A stretch of 64,000 nt of DNA from Rubrivivax rivuli (GTDB lineage Bacteria > Pseudomonadota > Gammaproteobacteria > Burkholderiales > Burkholderiaceae_C), in assembly GCF_004016505.1 (NCBI RefSeq), contig NZ_SACR01000001.1, forward strand, positions 372,001 through 436,000, given 5' to 3'. The notes beneath the pieces were generated by a model. It was given only the letters and a program-made list of their open reading frames with translations, had not been told where the DNA came from and did no database searches. Every line of letters begins with the position of its first letter. Within the stretch, counting starts at the first letter, position 1. Both the position numbers and the translations under genes were made by a program. Below are positions 1 through 8,572 of the stretch, piece by piece.

Positions 1-513
1 CCCGGCGATGCTGTCGGTGAGGGTGCTGCCGAAGATGGTGCCGTTGGCGACGCTGGAGACGCCGGCGCTGTTGCGCACGCAGCCCAGGCAGGCCTGGCCG
101 AGGAAGCCGACGTTCGGGTTGGCGTCGCCAATGGCCATGGTGTACCACTCGGTGTCGCCGTTGGTGGGCGCGGTGTTGCCGTTGCTCCACTCGAAGTTGA
201 TGTTCAGCTCGTAGCCGGCGGGCAGCGGGCTCTGCGCGTTGGTGGCGAAGCTGGGGTAGCCCAGGTAGTGGTTCTGCACCGCGGCCAGCGTGGCGTTGCG
301 GATGTCGGTGATCGACATCCCGGTGAAGCCCCAGCTCGCGAACGTTTCGGGCACGCTGGCCACGCCGGCGCGGTCGATCGTGGGCGCGGCCACGAAGTTC
401 AGCATGATGGTCAGCGCTTCGGCCGGCTTGTCGGTGGCCAAGCCGAGGCCCAGGGCCAGCGTGGCGGCGATGGCGGCCTTGCGGCCGGTGTGCAGGGCGC
501 TGCGGGTGTTCAT
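1..513 (-). CDS. Secreted protein of unknown function, N-terminal part only
   Basis: Reading on the minus strand from an ATG at 513, preceded by GGAGGA, gives 171 codons without a stop; the gene leaves the window at base 1. The N-terminus is a signal peptide (basic start, then an Ala/Leu-rich core at about residues 12-33). The mature part is rich in Asn, Gly, Thr and aromatic residues, typical of an exported protein, and has a CLGC pair near residue 145. I do not recognise the family. An exported PEP-CTERM or metallopeptidase-type protein is possible, but the diagnostic C-terminus is missing. It lies 152 bases downstream of rdgC on the same strand. Confidence 0.7.
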   Translation of the reverse strand, partial: MNTRSALHTGRKAAIAATLALGLGLATDKPAEALTIMLNFVAAPTIDRAGVASVPETFASWGFTGMSITDIRNATLAAVQNHYLGYPSFATNAQSPLPAGYELNINFEWSNGNTAPTNGDTEWYTMAIGDANPNVGFLGQACLGCVRNSAGVSSVANGTIFGSTLTDSIAG

Positions 514-665
514 GGCGGTGTCCTCCCTGGGGTGGCCTGACGGCTTTTGTGAGCGGGGTCTGCGGCCACGCCGCAACGCGACCGACTATGCCGAGGAAGC
601 CCGGCAGCGTCTCGCAAGCCAGGCCCCGCACCCCGTGAATGGGGGATGCGCAGCGCCGGCAGGCC

Positions 666-1670
666 TCAGGCCGGCACGGTGTCCCAGGGCGCGACCGAGC
701 CGTCGTCGCTGGCCGGGCCTGCGGCCAAGGCCCCCGGCGCGGAGGCCGCGGGCTCGGTGCGCTGCTGCAGGCCGCCCAGCGCCTCGATCAGCTCGGGGAT
801 CAGCAGCTTGAGCTCGCCGGTGAAGAGGGCCACGTCGGCATCGAAGCCGCCCTCGTCCTTCTGCGCAGCGCCTGCGTCGGCGCCGCTGCCTTCCAGCACC
901 ACGTCCAGCAGCTTGATCTTCTTCAGCGTCAGCGCTTCGGTGAGCACGAAGCTCACACGCCCGGCCCAGGTGAGCGCCAGCTGCGTGGGCAGCTTGCCCT
1001 GGCGCACGTGTTCGCCCACCTCGTCGATGTCCAGCGTGTGGCGCGCGTAGCGCACGGTGGCCTTCTCGCTGTCGGGCTGCTTGAGTTCACATTCGCGGTC
1101 GATGCTGAAGCCGGCCGGCGCTTCCTTCTCGGCCAGCCAGGCGGCCATGGCACTGGCCGGGGCCAGCGCCGTCTGCACAAGCGCGACCTTGAAGCCGCCG
1201 CCCAGCTGTTCCACGAGACGCGTGACCACGGCATCGGCCTTCTTCACACTGCCGGCGCCCACCAGCAGCCACTGCGCCTTGGGGTCGATCCACACGGCGG
1301 TGTGCGAGCGCTTCGGAAAGGCGCGCGGCAGCAGCTGGTGGATGACCTCTTCCTTCAGCTCCTTGACGATCTTGCCCTTGGGGCGGCGGCCGGTGTCCTT
1401 CTCGATGGCATCGAGCTTCTTGCCCACCTGATCTTTGATGACGCCGCCGGGCACGGCCTTGGTCTCGGTGGCCAGGCGCAGCAGGTATTGGCCGCCCACG
1501 CTCTCGATCAGCGGGCCGTGGGCCTCGCCGCGCGGCTCCACCCAGCCGATGGATTCAGGTTGGCTGGCGCCGCACTCGACGAAACGCGCGCCTTGCAGGC
1601 GCTTGTCGATCTCGGCCAGGCCGGGGGCGTCCCAGTGTTCGATGCTGTAGACGAGGGCGTTCTTGAACAT
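666..1670 (-). CDS. rdgC: Recombination-associated protein RdgC
   Basis: The 334-residue protein matches RdgC over its full length: start MFKNALVYSIEHWD, the central segment GPLIESVGGQYLLRL, and the usual 300-residue size. RdgC is a ring-shaped DNA-binding protein on the nucleoid that limits RecA filament formation and affects replication restart; this is family knowledge. The C-terminal 35 residues are Ala/Ser/Pro-rich and probably disordered. It follows the histidine kinase gene by 63 bases on the same strand, but nothing suggests a functional link. Identification is firm. Confidence 0.95.
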   Translation of the reverse strand: MFKNALVYSIEHWDAPGLAEIDKRLQGARFVECGASQPESIGWVEPRGEAHGPLIESVGGQYLLRLATETKAVPGGVIKDQVGKKLDAIEKDTGRRPKGKIVKELKEEVIHQLLPRAFPKRSHTAVWIDPKAQWLLVGAGSVKKADAVVTRLVEQLGGGFKVALVQTALAPASAMAAWLAEKEAPAGFSIDRECELKQPDSEKATVRYARHTLDIDEVGEHVRQGKLPTQLALTWAGRVSFVLTEALTLKKIKLLDVVLEGSGADAGAAQKDEGGFDADVALFTGELKLLIPELIEALGGLQQRTEPAASAPGALAAGPASDDGSVAPWDTVPA

Positions 1671-1733
1671 GGCGGGGCCGGGTGGCCTGAAGGGCCCCAG
1701 GGGCGGGCGTCAGGCAGGGGGAAAGGGGCGCGA

Positions 1734-2876
1734 TTATGGCCGCCGCGGCAGCCGCAGCACGGCCTGCAACCCACCACCAGCGCGCGGCCCCAGCGTGAGC
1801 GCGCCGCCCAGGCGCTGCGCGAGTTCACGCGCGATGAACAGGCCCAGCCCGGCGCCACCCGTGGCGCGGTTGCGCGAGCTCTCCAGCCGCACGAAGGGCT
1901 GCATCACGGCGGCCAGGTCGGCCTCAGGGATGCCGGGGCCGCGGTCCAGCACTTGCACCTCCACCGCCTCGGCCGTGGCCTGCAGCACCACTTCGGTCGC
2001 GCCGGCGTAGCGCAGCGCGTTGCCCACCAGGTTGTCGACGATGCGGCGCAGCGCCAGCGGCTCGGTGGCCAGCACCGTGGGCGCGGCACCTTCGGGCCCG
2101 GGCCGCAGGGCCACGGGCTCGCCCTGCTCGGCGCGGTCGTCCACCAGGGCCTGCAAGAGGGCCGCCACGTCCACCTGCTGCGGCGCCGCGCCCCCCGCAC
2201 TGCCGCGGAAGACCTCCAGCACGGCGTCGATCAGCGCGTTCATCTCGGCCAGGTCGGCCACGCTGCGCCGCTGGAACTGGGCCTCCAGCGGGGTGGTTTC
2301 CAGCCGCATGCGCAGCCGCGTGAGCGGGGTGCGCAGGTCGTGCGAGATGGCAGCCATCATCAAGCCGCGGCCCTCGAAGACCTCGCGCAGCTGCTGCGCC
2401 ATGCGGTTGAAGACGGTGGCGGCGCTGCGCACCTCGGCCGTGCCGTGGCGCTCGTCCAGCGGCGCGGGCTGCCGGCCCTGGGCCAGCGCCGGCCCCAGCC
2501 GTTCTGCCGCGCCCACCAGCCGCGTGACCGGCTGGGCCAGCCAGCGCGAGCCCCACCAGGCGGCCAGCGCGATGATGACGAAGCGCACACCGTAATCGAT
2601 CACCCACAGGCCGCCAGGCAGCGGTGGCGGCAGCGAGGGGAAGGTGGGCGTGGGCGGCTCCCCGCGCGGCGGGGGCCGGCGCGCTTCATCCCCGGCGCGC
2701 GGTGGCGGCCTCGTGCTCTCGAAGGCACCGGGGGGCGGGCCGGCGAGCAGGCGCACGGTGCTCCAGGCCGCCACGTGGCTGAGCACCAGCGCCGCCCACA
2801 TCAGCAGGAAGAGGCGCAGCGCCAGCGTGTCACCGCGCCAGCGGCGCCGGCGCCCGCCGGGGGGCGCGGCGCTCAC
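1734..2876 (-). CDS. OmpR-family sensor histidine kinase (EnvZ-like)
   Basis: 380 residues. Membrane helices lie at about 17-38 and 91-109. Between them is a short Pro/Arg-rich periplasmic loop of about 50 residues with no recognisable sensor fold. A HAMP region follows, then the phosphoacceptor H179 in ISHDLRTPLTRL, the N box around N286, and the G boxes DRGPGIP (311-317) and GAGLGLFIA (341-349). The start ATG overlaps the stop of the response regulator in an ATGA, so the two are translationally coupled. The small loop suggests sensing within the membrane or through a partner. The signal is unknown. Confidence 0.93.
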   Translation of the reverse strand: MSAAPPGGRRRRWRGDTLALRLFLLMWAALVLSHVAAWSTVRLLAGPPPGAFESTRPPPRAGDEARRPPPRGEPPTPTFPSLPPPLPGGLWVIDYGVRFVIIALAAWWGSRWLAQPVTRLVGAAERLGPALAQGRQPAPLDERHGTAEVRSAATVFNRMAQQLREVFEGRGLMMAAISHDLRTPLTRLRMRLETTPLEAQFQRRSVADLAEMNALIDAVLEVFRGSAGGAAPQQVDVAALLQALVDDRAEQGEPVALRPGPEGAAPTVLATEPLALRRIVDNLVGNALRYAGATEVVLQATAEAVEVQVLDRGPGIPEADLAAVMQPFVRLESSRNRATGGAGLGLFIARELAQRLGGALTLGPRAGGGLQAVLRLPRRP

Positions 2877-3568
2877 TGCACCTCCACGTCGAAGAGGTAG
2901 CCCTCGCCGCGCACGGTGCGCAGCAGCGTGGGCTCGCGCGAGGTGTCGCCCAGCTTGGCGCGCAGGCGCGAGACAGCCAGGTCGATGCTGCGGTCGTTGA
3001 CGTCCACGCCGGGCGCGCGCGTCAGCTCAAGCAAGCGCTCGCGGCTGAGCACGCGGCCTGGATGCTCGACGAAGGCCGAGAGCAGGCGGAACTCGGCGGC
3101 CGACAGCGGCACGGTCACCTCGTCGGCCGTGAGCAGCTGGCGCGCCACGCGGTCGAAGCGCCAGCCGGCAAAACGCGCCATGCGCGCGCCCGCCGCACCG
3201 CCCCGCTGCCCGCGCCGCAGCACGGCCTGGATGCGCGCGATGAGTTCGCGCGGTTCGAAGGGCTTGGCGACGTAGTCGTCGGCGCCCAGCTCCAGGCCCA
3301 CGATGCGGCTGGTGGGGTCGCCCCGCGCAGTGAGCATGATCACCGGCAGGTTCGGGTGCTGCTGCTGCACCCAGCGCAGCAGGCTCAGGCCGTCTTCGCC
3401 GGGCAGCATCAGATCCAGCAGCACGAGGTCGGCCGTGCCGGCCTGCACCAGGCGGCGCATCGTGGCGCCATCGGCGGCGGCCTGGGCCTGCAAGCCGAAG
3501 CTCTGCAGGTAGCTGCACAGCGAACTGCGGATCTCCGGGTCGTCGTCGACCACCAGGCAGCGCGTCAT
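2873..3568 (-). CDS. OmpR-family response regulator
   Basis: 231 residues when started at the ATG at 3568, which has GGAGGA just upstream; a longer frame to 3640 exists but its extra 24 residues are not family-like. The receiver domain (1-120) has the acidic pocket D8-D10, phosphoacceptor D52 and the KPFEPREL lysine. The C-terminal winged helix (about 130-228) ends in the usual RTVRGEGYLF motif. It is the partner of the kinase that overlaps its stop codon by 4 bases. It begins 68 bases after the dioxygenase-like gene, so the three genes may share a transcript. Confidence 0.94.
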   Translation of the reverse strand: MTRCLVVDDDPEIRSSLCSYLQSFGLQAQAAADGATMRRLVQAGTADLVLLDLMLPGEDGLSLLRWVQQQHPNLPVIMLTARGDPTSRIVGLELGADDYVAKPFEPRELIARIQAVLRRGQRGGAAGARMARFAGWRFDRVARQLLTADEVTVPLSAAEFRLLSAFVEHPGRVLSRERLLELTRAPGVDVNDRSIDLAVSRLRAKLGDTSREPTLLRTVRGEGYLFDVEVQ

Positions 3569-3636
3569 CGTTTCCTCCACCCCGGCCGTGCGGGCCGATG
3601 GTGGAAGGTTACCCAGAGTCACGGCGTGCCAGCGAC

Positions 3637-4560
3637 TCAAGCGGCGATGCCGACCTGCAGCCGCGCCACGTAACCGGCGCTCAGGCTGCCGGTGACGGTG
3701 GCCATCTGTGTGCCCGTGCCGTCGCTGAACACGTTGTCGCTGGCCAGCGTGATGTTGCGCAGGTTGGCCACGCTGGCGCTGTACAGGCTGCTGCCGTTAT
3801 AGACCGTGCTGCACACATCTTCCGGCAGGGCCAGTTGCGAGGTGCGCAGCTTGTTCGTCCAGCTGCTGGCGCTGTTGGTGCTGCGGTAGATCTCGAAGTG
3901 CACGTGCGGCCAGCGGCCCGAGTAGCAGCCCGGGAAGACCGTGACGAAGGTGGCCGTGCCGTCGCTGGCCGTGGGCTGCACGCCGCGCAGGTAGTTCTCG
4001 GCGGTGACGCCGCTGCTGTACATCGAGTAGCGGCCCAGCGCATCGCAGTGCCACAGGTAGATGGCGTACTCGGCCAGGTCGGCACAGCTGCCGTTGGTGT
4101 TGACGAGGTCGAGGATGATGGTCAGCGGCACGCCCTGCGCCGTGCCGCTGGCACTGGCCACGCTGGTGCGGATGTCGCTGCGCACGATGCCGCTGAGCGC
4201 CAGCGCGTTGGCGATGCTGCCGTTCGAGCTGTTGGAGCCGTCGCCGGGGTAGGGGCCGGCGGTCTCTTCGTTGATCACGCTGCAGCTGGTGCTGCTGCCC
4301 GTGCCGCTGCCGCCCCCGGTGGTGGTGGTGCCGCCGCCCGAGCTGGTGGTGGCTGTGGTGCTGCCGGCGTCGCTGCCGCCGCCGCCACAGCCCATCAGCG
4401 CCATCGCACCGGCGCCGGCACCGCCCACCAGCCAGCGCAGCGCGCCGCGGCGGCGCTGCTGCTGCGCCAGCATGAGGGCGACGTCGTGGGCCAGGCCCTG
4501 GTCGTGGTCGTGCTGCGCTTCGGCAGAGGCGGGGGTGTGGCGGGCGGGGTGCTGCGTCAT
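3637..4560 (-). CDS. Secreted intradiol-dioxygenase-like lipoprotein
   Basis: 307 residues from the ATG at 4560 (GGAG 8 bases upstream). An N-terminal membrane segment ends in a lipobox with Cys58, followed by a Gly/Ser/Thr linker (59-92). The rest is the protocatechuate 3,4-dioxygenase-type fold. All four expected iron ligands are present: Y178 in GRYSMYS, Y213 in PGCY, and H219/H221 in HVHF, with R216 between. Known members cleave catechols with Fe(III) and O2, normally in the cytoplasm; export makes this a member of the poorly characterised extracellular group. The substrate cannot be read from the sequence. The position upstream of a two-component pair may reflect shared regulation. Confidence 0.85.
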   Translation of the reverse strand: MTQHPARHTPASAEAQHDHDQGLAHDVALMLAQQQRRRGALRWLVGGAGAGAMALMGCGGGGSDAGSTTATTSSGGGTTTTGGGSGTGSSTSCSVINEETAGPYPGDGSNSSNGSIANALALSGIVRSDIRTSVASASGTAQGVPLTIILDLVNTNGSCADLAEYAIYLWHCDALGRYSMYSSGVTAENYLRGVQPTASDGTATFVTVFPGCYSGRWPHVHFEIYRSTNSASSWTNKLRTSQLALPEDVCSTVYNGSSLYSASVANLRNITLASDNVFSDGTGTQMATVTGSLSAGYVARLQVGIAA

Positions 4561-4647
4561 GGCGATGGCTCCGTGGGGTGTGGGAGAAGCGATGCGCCAT
4601 TGCACCGGCCGCGCTTGTCGGCGGTATCGGTGTTTTGTGTCGAAGCT

Positions 4648-4673
4648 GAAAAACGCGGCCGCGGGCGGCCGCG
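4648..4673 (-). terminator. Intrinsic terminator of the cell-wall cluster
   Basis: A perfect 8-base stem, CGCGGCCG and CGGCCGCG around a CGGG loop (4654-4673), is followed on the minus strand by five T residues (4653-4649). It lies 20 bases after the stop of the NagX-like gene, the last of five co-directional genes. Confidence 0.8.
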
Positions 4674-4692
4674 CACGTCGTCGGCCGGGCCT

Positions 4693-5877
4693 TCAGACGC
4701 GGAAGTAGAGGCGCCGCCGGTCCAGCCACAGCGCCAGCGCGGCGTAGGCCGAGAGGTTGGCGCAGGCGAAGAGGAAGGAGCCCAGCCGCGGGTCGCTGCC
4801 GAGGCCGGCAAAGACGTTCTGGTACAGCCAGGGCAACGGGCTGATGTAAGCCACGGTGCCATCGGGTCGGAAGGCATCGGGCCAACGGATCAGCGCCAGC
4901 ACGCGCGGCACGAAGCCGGCCAGCACGAAGATGAAGAGCGGGTTCTTGCCGAAGGCCTCGAAGAGCCGCAGCGTGAAGCGGGCCGGCCCCGGCAGCGGGG
5001 CCGCGCCCGGTGCACGGTTCTCCAGCAGGTGCATCAGCGTGGCCAGCGTGGCCAGTGCCAGCGCGGTGCTGAGCAGCACGTAGCTCGGCGTCCAGATCTT
5101 CTTGTTCAGCGGTACCGCCAGCTGCCAGGCGTAGGCCGCCAGCGCCAGCACCGCGGCGATGACGAAGAAGCGCACCAGCAGCGCCGCATCCACGCGCCCG
5201 TGCTGCATCAGCAGATGGCCCACCCACCAGCCCAGCAGCACCTGCGCGATGGCCGGCGGCGTGCTGGCCAGGCCCTCGGGGTCGAAGGGGAGGCCTTCGC
5301 CGCGGTACAGGTGGCTCGCGCCCAGCAGCGAACGATCGACCGCGGTGCCGAACCAGCCCAGCAGGCCGTAGGGGTCGGCCGGGTCGCCGAAGGCCAGGCA
5401 GGCCGCCCAGTAGCCCAGCAGCAGCACGGCCACCGCGATGAGCGCGCCGCGCACCGACAGCCACCAGACGATGAGCGCCGCCGCGCCGAAGCACAAGGCG
5501 ATGCGCTGCAGCACGCCCATCGTGCGCAGCGTCTCCATGCTCTTGAGCGCCAGCGCGCCATCGGCTGTCCAGAAAACGAAAGGCGCGGCGTTGAGGAAGA
5601 GCCCGAGCGCAAAGATGAGGGCCACGCGCTTGGCCACCCGGCGCAGGAACACGGCCTGCCCCGCGGCGCGCAGCCCCGGCATCACCAGCGCCAGCGCGTT
5701 GCCCACCGCGAACAGGAAGAAGGGGAAGACCAGGTCGGTGGGTGTGCAGCCGTGCCAGCCGGCGTGCGCCAGCGGCGGGTACAGGTGGGCCCAGCTGCCC
5801 GGGTTGTTGACGAGGATCATCAGCGCCACGGTGGCGCCGCGGAAGACGTCCAGCGAGAGCAGGCGTTGCGTGTTCAT
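4693..5877 (-). CDS. NagX-like / DUF5009 membrane acyltransferase
   Basis: 394 residues from the ATG at 5877. The N-terminal SLDVFRGATVALMILVNNPG is the hallmark of the bacterial relatives of heparan-alpha-glucosaminide N-acetyltransferase. The rest is about ten hydrophobic helices separated by short loops. Members sit in the inner membrane and are thought to move acyl groups onto amino sugars; in several bacteria the gene lies among N-acetylglucosamine or MurNAc genes. Here it follows murQ by 29 bases and ends the operon, which supports a role in handling cell-wall sugars. The donor and acceptor are unknown. Confidence 0.85.
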   Translation of the reverse strand: MNTQRLLSLDVFRGATVALMILVNNPGSWAHLYPPLAHAGWHGCTPTDLVFPFFLFAVGNALALVMPGLRAAGQAVFLRRVAKRVALIFALGLFLNAAPFVFWTADGALALKSMETLRTMGVLQRIALCFGAAALIVWWLSVRGALIAVAVLLLGYWAACLAFGDPADPYGLLGWFGTAVDRSLLGASHLYRGEGLPFDPEGLASTPPAIAQVLLGWWVGHLLMQHGRVDAALLVRFFVIAAVLALAAYAWQLAVPLNKKIWTPSYVLLSTALALATLATLMHLLENRAPGAAPLPGPARFTLRLFEAFGKNPLFIFVLAGFVPRVLALIRWPDAFRPDGTVAYISPLPWLYQNVFAGLGSDPRLGSFLFACANLSAYAALALWLDRRRLYFRV

Positions 5878-5906
5878 CGCAGCGGGCTCCAAGCATTCAC
5901 GCGCGT

Positions 5907-6791
5907 TCAGCGACGCAAGGCGGCTTCGATGCTGCCGCCGGCGGCCTCCAGCCGGGCCTGCGCGGCCTCGGCCCCCAGGCCGGCCTTCAGCATCACGATG
6001 GCCAGCTTCACGCGGCTGCCGCTGGCCGCCAGCGCGGCGCTGGCGGCGGCTTCGTCGGCGCCGCTGGCCAGCATGGTCAGGCGCAGCGCACGCTTCACGA
6101 GCTTGGCGTTGCTGGCCTGCACGTCGACCATCAGGTTGCCGTAGACCTTGTGCAGCTTCACCATCACCGCGCTGCTGAAGGTGTTGAGCGCGATCTTCTG
6201 CGCCGTGCCGGCCTTCAGGCGCGTGCTGCCGCTGATGACTTCGGGGCCGGTGTCGAGCAGCACGCCCACCTCGCAGGCCGCCAGCAAAGGCGCGCCGGGG
6301 TTGTTGGCGAAACCCACGGTCAACGCGCCGCGCGCACGCGCCGCCTCGGCCGCGCCCAGTGCGTATGGCGTGCCACCGGAAGCGGCCAGCAGCAGCACCA
6401 CGTCGAGCGCGCCCACGCCGGCCGCGGCGATGTCGGCCGCGCCGCCTTCGCGGCTGTCTTCGGCGCCTTCCACCGCGCGGTAGAGCGCGCCCTCGCCGCC
6501 GGCCAGCAAGGCCAGGGCGCGTTCGTGCGGCCACGAGAAGGTGGGGTGCAGCTCCACACTGTCGAGCAGGCCCAGGCGGCCGCTGGTGCCGGCGCCGGCA
6601 TAAACCAGCCGGCCGCCTTCGCGCAGGCGCGCCGCGGCGGCGTCCACCGCCTGCGCCAGCGCGGGGCCGGCGGCGCGCACGGCCTCGGCGGCGCAGGCCT
6701 GGTCTGCGGCCAGCGCATCCACCAGCGTGGCGGTGTCGTAGCGGTCGAGCTGGGGGTGATCCGGGTGGGCTTGTTCGGTGTTCAGCAGCAT
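5907..6791 (-). CDS. murQ: N-acetylmuramic acid 6-phosphate etherase MurQ
   Basis: 294 residues, full length for the family. The SIS-domain segment has YAGAGTSGRLGLLDSVELHP (64-83) and EGAEDSREGG (108-117). The two catalytic glutamates known from E. coli (E83 and E114) correspond to E80 and E111. MurQ removes the lactyl ether from MurNAc-6-phosphate to give GlcNAc-6-phosphate in peptidoglycan recycling. No anmK, murP or mupG is adjacent, so the source of MurNAc-6-phosphate must be encoded elsewhere. It lies 32 bases after the GHL10 hydrolase gene and 29 before the NagX-like gene. Confidence 0.95.
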   Translation of the reverse strand: MLLNTEQAHPDHPQLDRYDTATLVDALAADQACAAEAVRAAGPALAQAVDAAAARLREGGRLVYAGAGTSGRLGLLDSVELHPTFSWPHERALALLAGGEGALYRAVEGAEDSREGGAADIAAAGVGALDVVLLLAASGGTPYALGAAEAARARGALTVGFANNPGAPLLAACEVGVLLDTGPEVISGSTRLKAGTAQKIALNTFSSAVMVKLHKVYGNLMVDVQASNAKLVKRALRLTMLASGADEAAASAALAASGSRVKLAIVMLKAGLGAEAAQARLEAAGGSIEAALRR

Positions 6792-6823
6792 GGGGGCGGC
6801 GTGTCGGGGGAAAGGTGGGTTCG

Positions 6824-8497
6824 TCAGAGCTGGATCAGCGCCCGCGGGCCCAGCTGGCCCACGGCGTTGACGCCCTGCACCCAGAGCAGGTCGGCGCCCT
6901 CGGGGTCGAGCTCGCGTTCGGCCGGGCCGGGCGCACTGAACACCCAGCGCGGGTGCTCAGGCCCGCCATACCGCCGCCACACCGCCCAGCGCACCGGCAG
7001 AGCACCGGCCACCGCAGGCTCCACACGCACGCGCAGGCCGGCCGGGGTGGCCACGCGGCGCAGGCCGGGCAGGCCCACGGCCGGCGCTTCCAGCCAGGGT
7101 GTGGCCGGCACCAGCGCCGGCGTGGCGTAGGCGCCGCGCTGCAGCAGCGTGGCGATGCCGTCGCGGTCTTGCTGCAGCGTGATCAGGCTGAAGTGCACGT
7201 GGCCGCCGGCCGCGGGCCGGTGGCGCGTGAGCGCGATCTGGTCGGCGATCTCGCGCGCCGGCCACACGTTGCCCGGCACGCCCTGCGCCGCCACGCCGGC
7301 GGTGCCCACGCGGCTGGTGAAGAGGCCCGGCCAGACGTGGCGCTGCTTGGGGTTCTGCGTGAGCCAGTGGTCGAGCAGCACACCGTACTGCTGGCCGCTG
7401 CGCGCCACGGGCCAGTAGAGCTGCGGCGTCCAGTAATCGAGCCAGCCTTCTTCCAGCCACTTCTCGGCGTCGGCGTAGAGCTTGTCGTACTGGCTGAAGC
7501 CGGTGATGCCGGGCGGCCGGCGGTCGGGCCGCGGCAGGCCGAAGGGGCTGATGCCGAAGCGCGCGTGCGGCTTGACCTCGCGCACGGTGCGGTGCATCGC
7601 CTGCACGAGGCGGTTGACCTGCTCGCGGCGCCAGTCTTCGCGTGTGAGCGTGCCGCCGGCGAGCTGGTAGCGGGCCCAGGCTTCTTCGTCGGGGAAGGGC
7701 ACTTCAGCGCCGGCCGGGCCGCCGGGCTGGGGGATGGGGTAGGGGTAGAAGTAGTCGTCGATGTGCACGCCGTCGATGTCGTAGCGGCGCAGCACGTCGG
7801 CCACCACGGCCAGGGTCTGCGCGACGGCGGCGGGCTCGGCCGGGTCCATCCACAGCATCTCGCCGTAGCGCTTGACGGCCGCCGGCTCGCGCAGCGCGAT
7901 GTGCGGTGGCGCCAGCGGGCTCTTGGCCGTGGCGTGCCGGGCGCGGTAGGGGTTGAACCAGGCGTGCAGCTCCAGCCCGCGGCGGTGGGCTTCCTCCACC
8001 CAGAAGGCCAGCGGGTCCCAGGGCGCTTCATCGGCGCGCCAGGGCGGCTGGCCTTGCGTGCCCGAGAGGTACTCGGTCCAGGGCTCCAGCGTGCTGGCGT
8101 ACAGCGCACACCCGGCCGGCCGCACCTGCAGGATGAGCGCGTTCAGGCCCAGCGTGCGGGCGCGCTCCAGCAGCACCAGCGCCTCCGCGCGCTGCTCGGC
8201 GGCGCTCAGGCCGGTTTTGCTGGGCCAGTCGATGTTCGCCACCGTGGCCACCCAGGCGGCGCGGAACTCGCGCGGCGCCGGCGGCGGCTGCAGCGGGCCG
8301 ACGGCCGGGGGCGGGGCCACGCCCGCGGGCGCAGCGGCCGCGGGGCCAGGCGGCTGTGCAGCAGCGCCGCCTGCTTCGGCCGCGGCGCCAGGGGCCCCAG
8401 CCGGCTGCAGGGGCTGTTGCGCACACCCGCTGCTGCCGGCCAGCCAGGGCGCGCCCACCGCAGCGAGGGCCGCCGCGCCGAAACGGCGGCGCTTCAA
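6824..8497 (-). CDS. GHL10-type glycoside hydrolase lipoprotein
   Basis: 557 residues from a TTG at 8497; no in-frame ATG lies upstream. The N-terminus has a twin-arginine-like RRRFGAAALAAVG and a lipobox (GSSGC, Cys24), so it is probably a Tat-exported lipoprotein. A Pro/Ala-rich linker leads to the GHL10 (YngK/DUF187) barrel: REFRAAWVATVANIDWPS, the acidic DGVHIDDYFYPYP, FGISPFG and WTPQLYWP. Related enzymes are thought to cleave glycans such as denuded peptidoglycan. The gene lies immediately upstream of murQ, consistent with supplying MurNAc-containing products. A C-terminal Ig-like region follows the barrel. Confidence 0.87.
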   Translation of the reverse strand: MKRRRFGAAALAAVGAPWLAGSSGCAQQPLQPAGAPGAAAEAGGAAAQPPGPAAAAPAGVAPPPAVGPLQPPPAPREFRAAWVATVANIDWPSKTGLSAAEQRAEALVLLERARTLGLNALILQVRPAGCALYASTLEPWTEYLSGTQGQPPWRADEAPWDPLAFWVEEAHRRGLELHAWFNPYRARHATAKSPLAPPHIALREPAAVKRYGEMLWMDPAEPAAVAQTLAVVADVLRRYDIDGVHIDDYFYPYPIPQPGGPAGAEVPFPDEEAWARYQLAGGTLTREDWRREQVNRLVQAMHRTVREVKPHARFGISPFGLPRPDRRPPGITGFSQYDKLYADAEKWLEEGWLDYWTPQLYWPVARSGQQYGVLLDHWLTQNPKQRHVWPGLFTSRVGTAGVAAQGVPGNVWPAREIADQIALTRHRPAAGGHVHFSLITLQQDRDGIATLLQRGAYATPALVPATPWLEAPAVGLPGLRRVATPAGLRVRVEPAVAGALPVRWAVWRRYGGPEHPRWVFSAPGPAERELDPEGADLLWVQGVNAVGQLGPRALIQL

Positions 8498-8550
8498 ACC
8501 GGCACCACCGCGCGCAGCGCAGCCAGACAGGAACGAGGCAAGGTCAGCAT
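8494..8550 (-). CDS. Possible 18-residue leader peptide before the GHL10 gene
   Basis: An ATG at 8550 has AGGA about eight bases upstream and opens an 18-codon frame (starting MLTLPRSCLA). Its TGA overlaps the TTG start of the hydrolase in a TTGA. The arrangement looks like translational coupling that lets ribosomes re-initiate at a weak TTG with no good Shine-Dalgarno of its own. Alternatively this is chance, or a sequencing frameshift joins the two frames. Confidence 0.35.
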   Translation of the reverse strand: MLTLPRSCLAALRAVVPV

Positions 8551-8572
8551 GGGTTCATCCTAGCGCCGGGGT

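Noticed and set aside
639..2900. A 753-codon plus-strand open frame opposite rdgC and the kinase
   Set aside because: Its composition (runs of His, Gln, Arg, Gly, Ala) is what the antisense of GC-rich coding DNA gives. The minus strand holds clear families.
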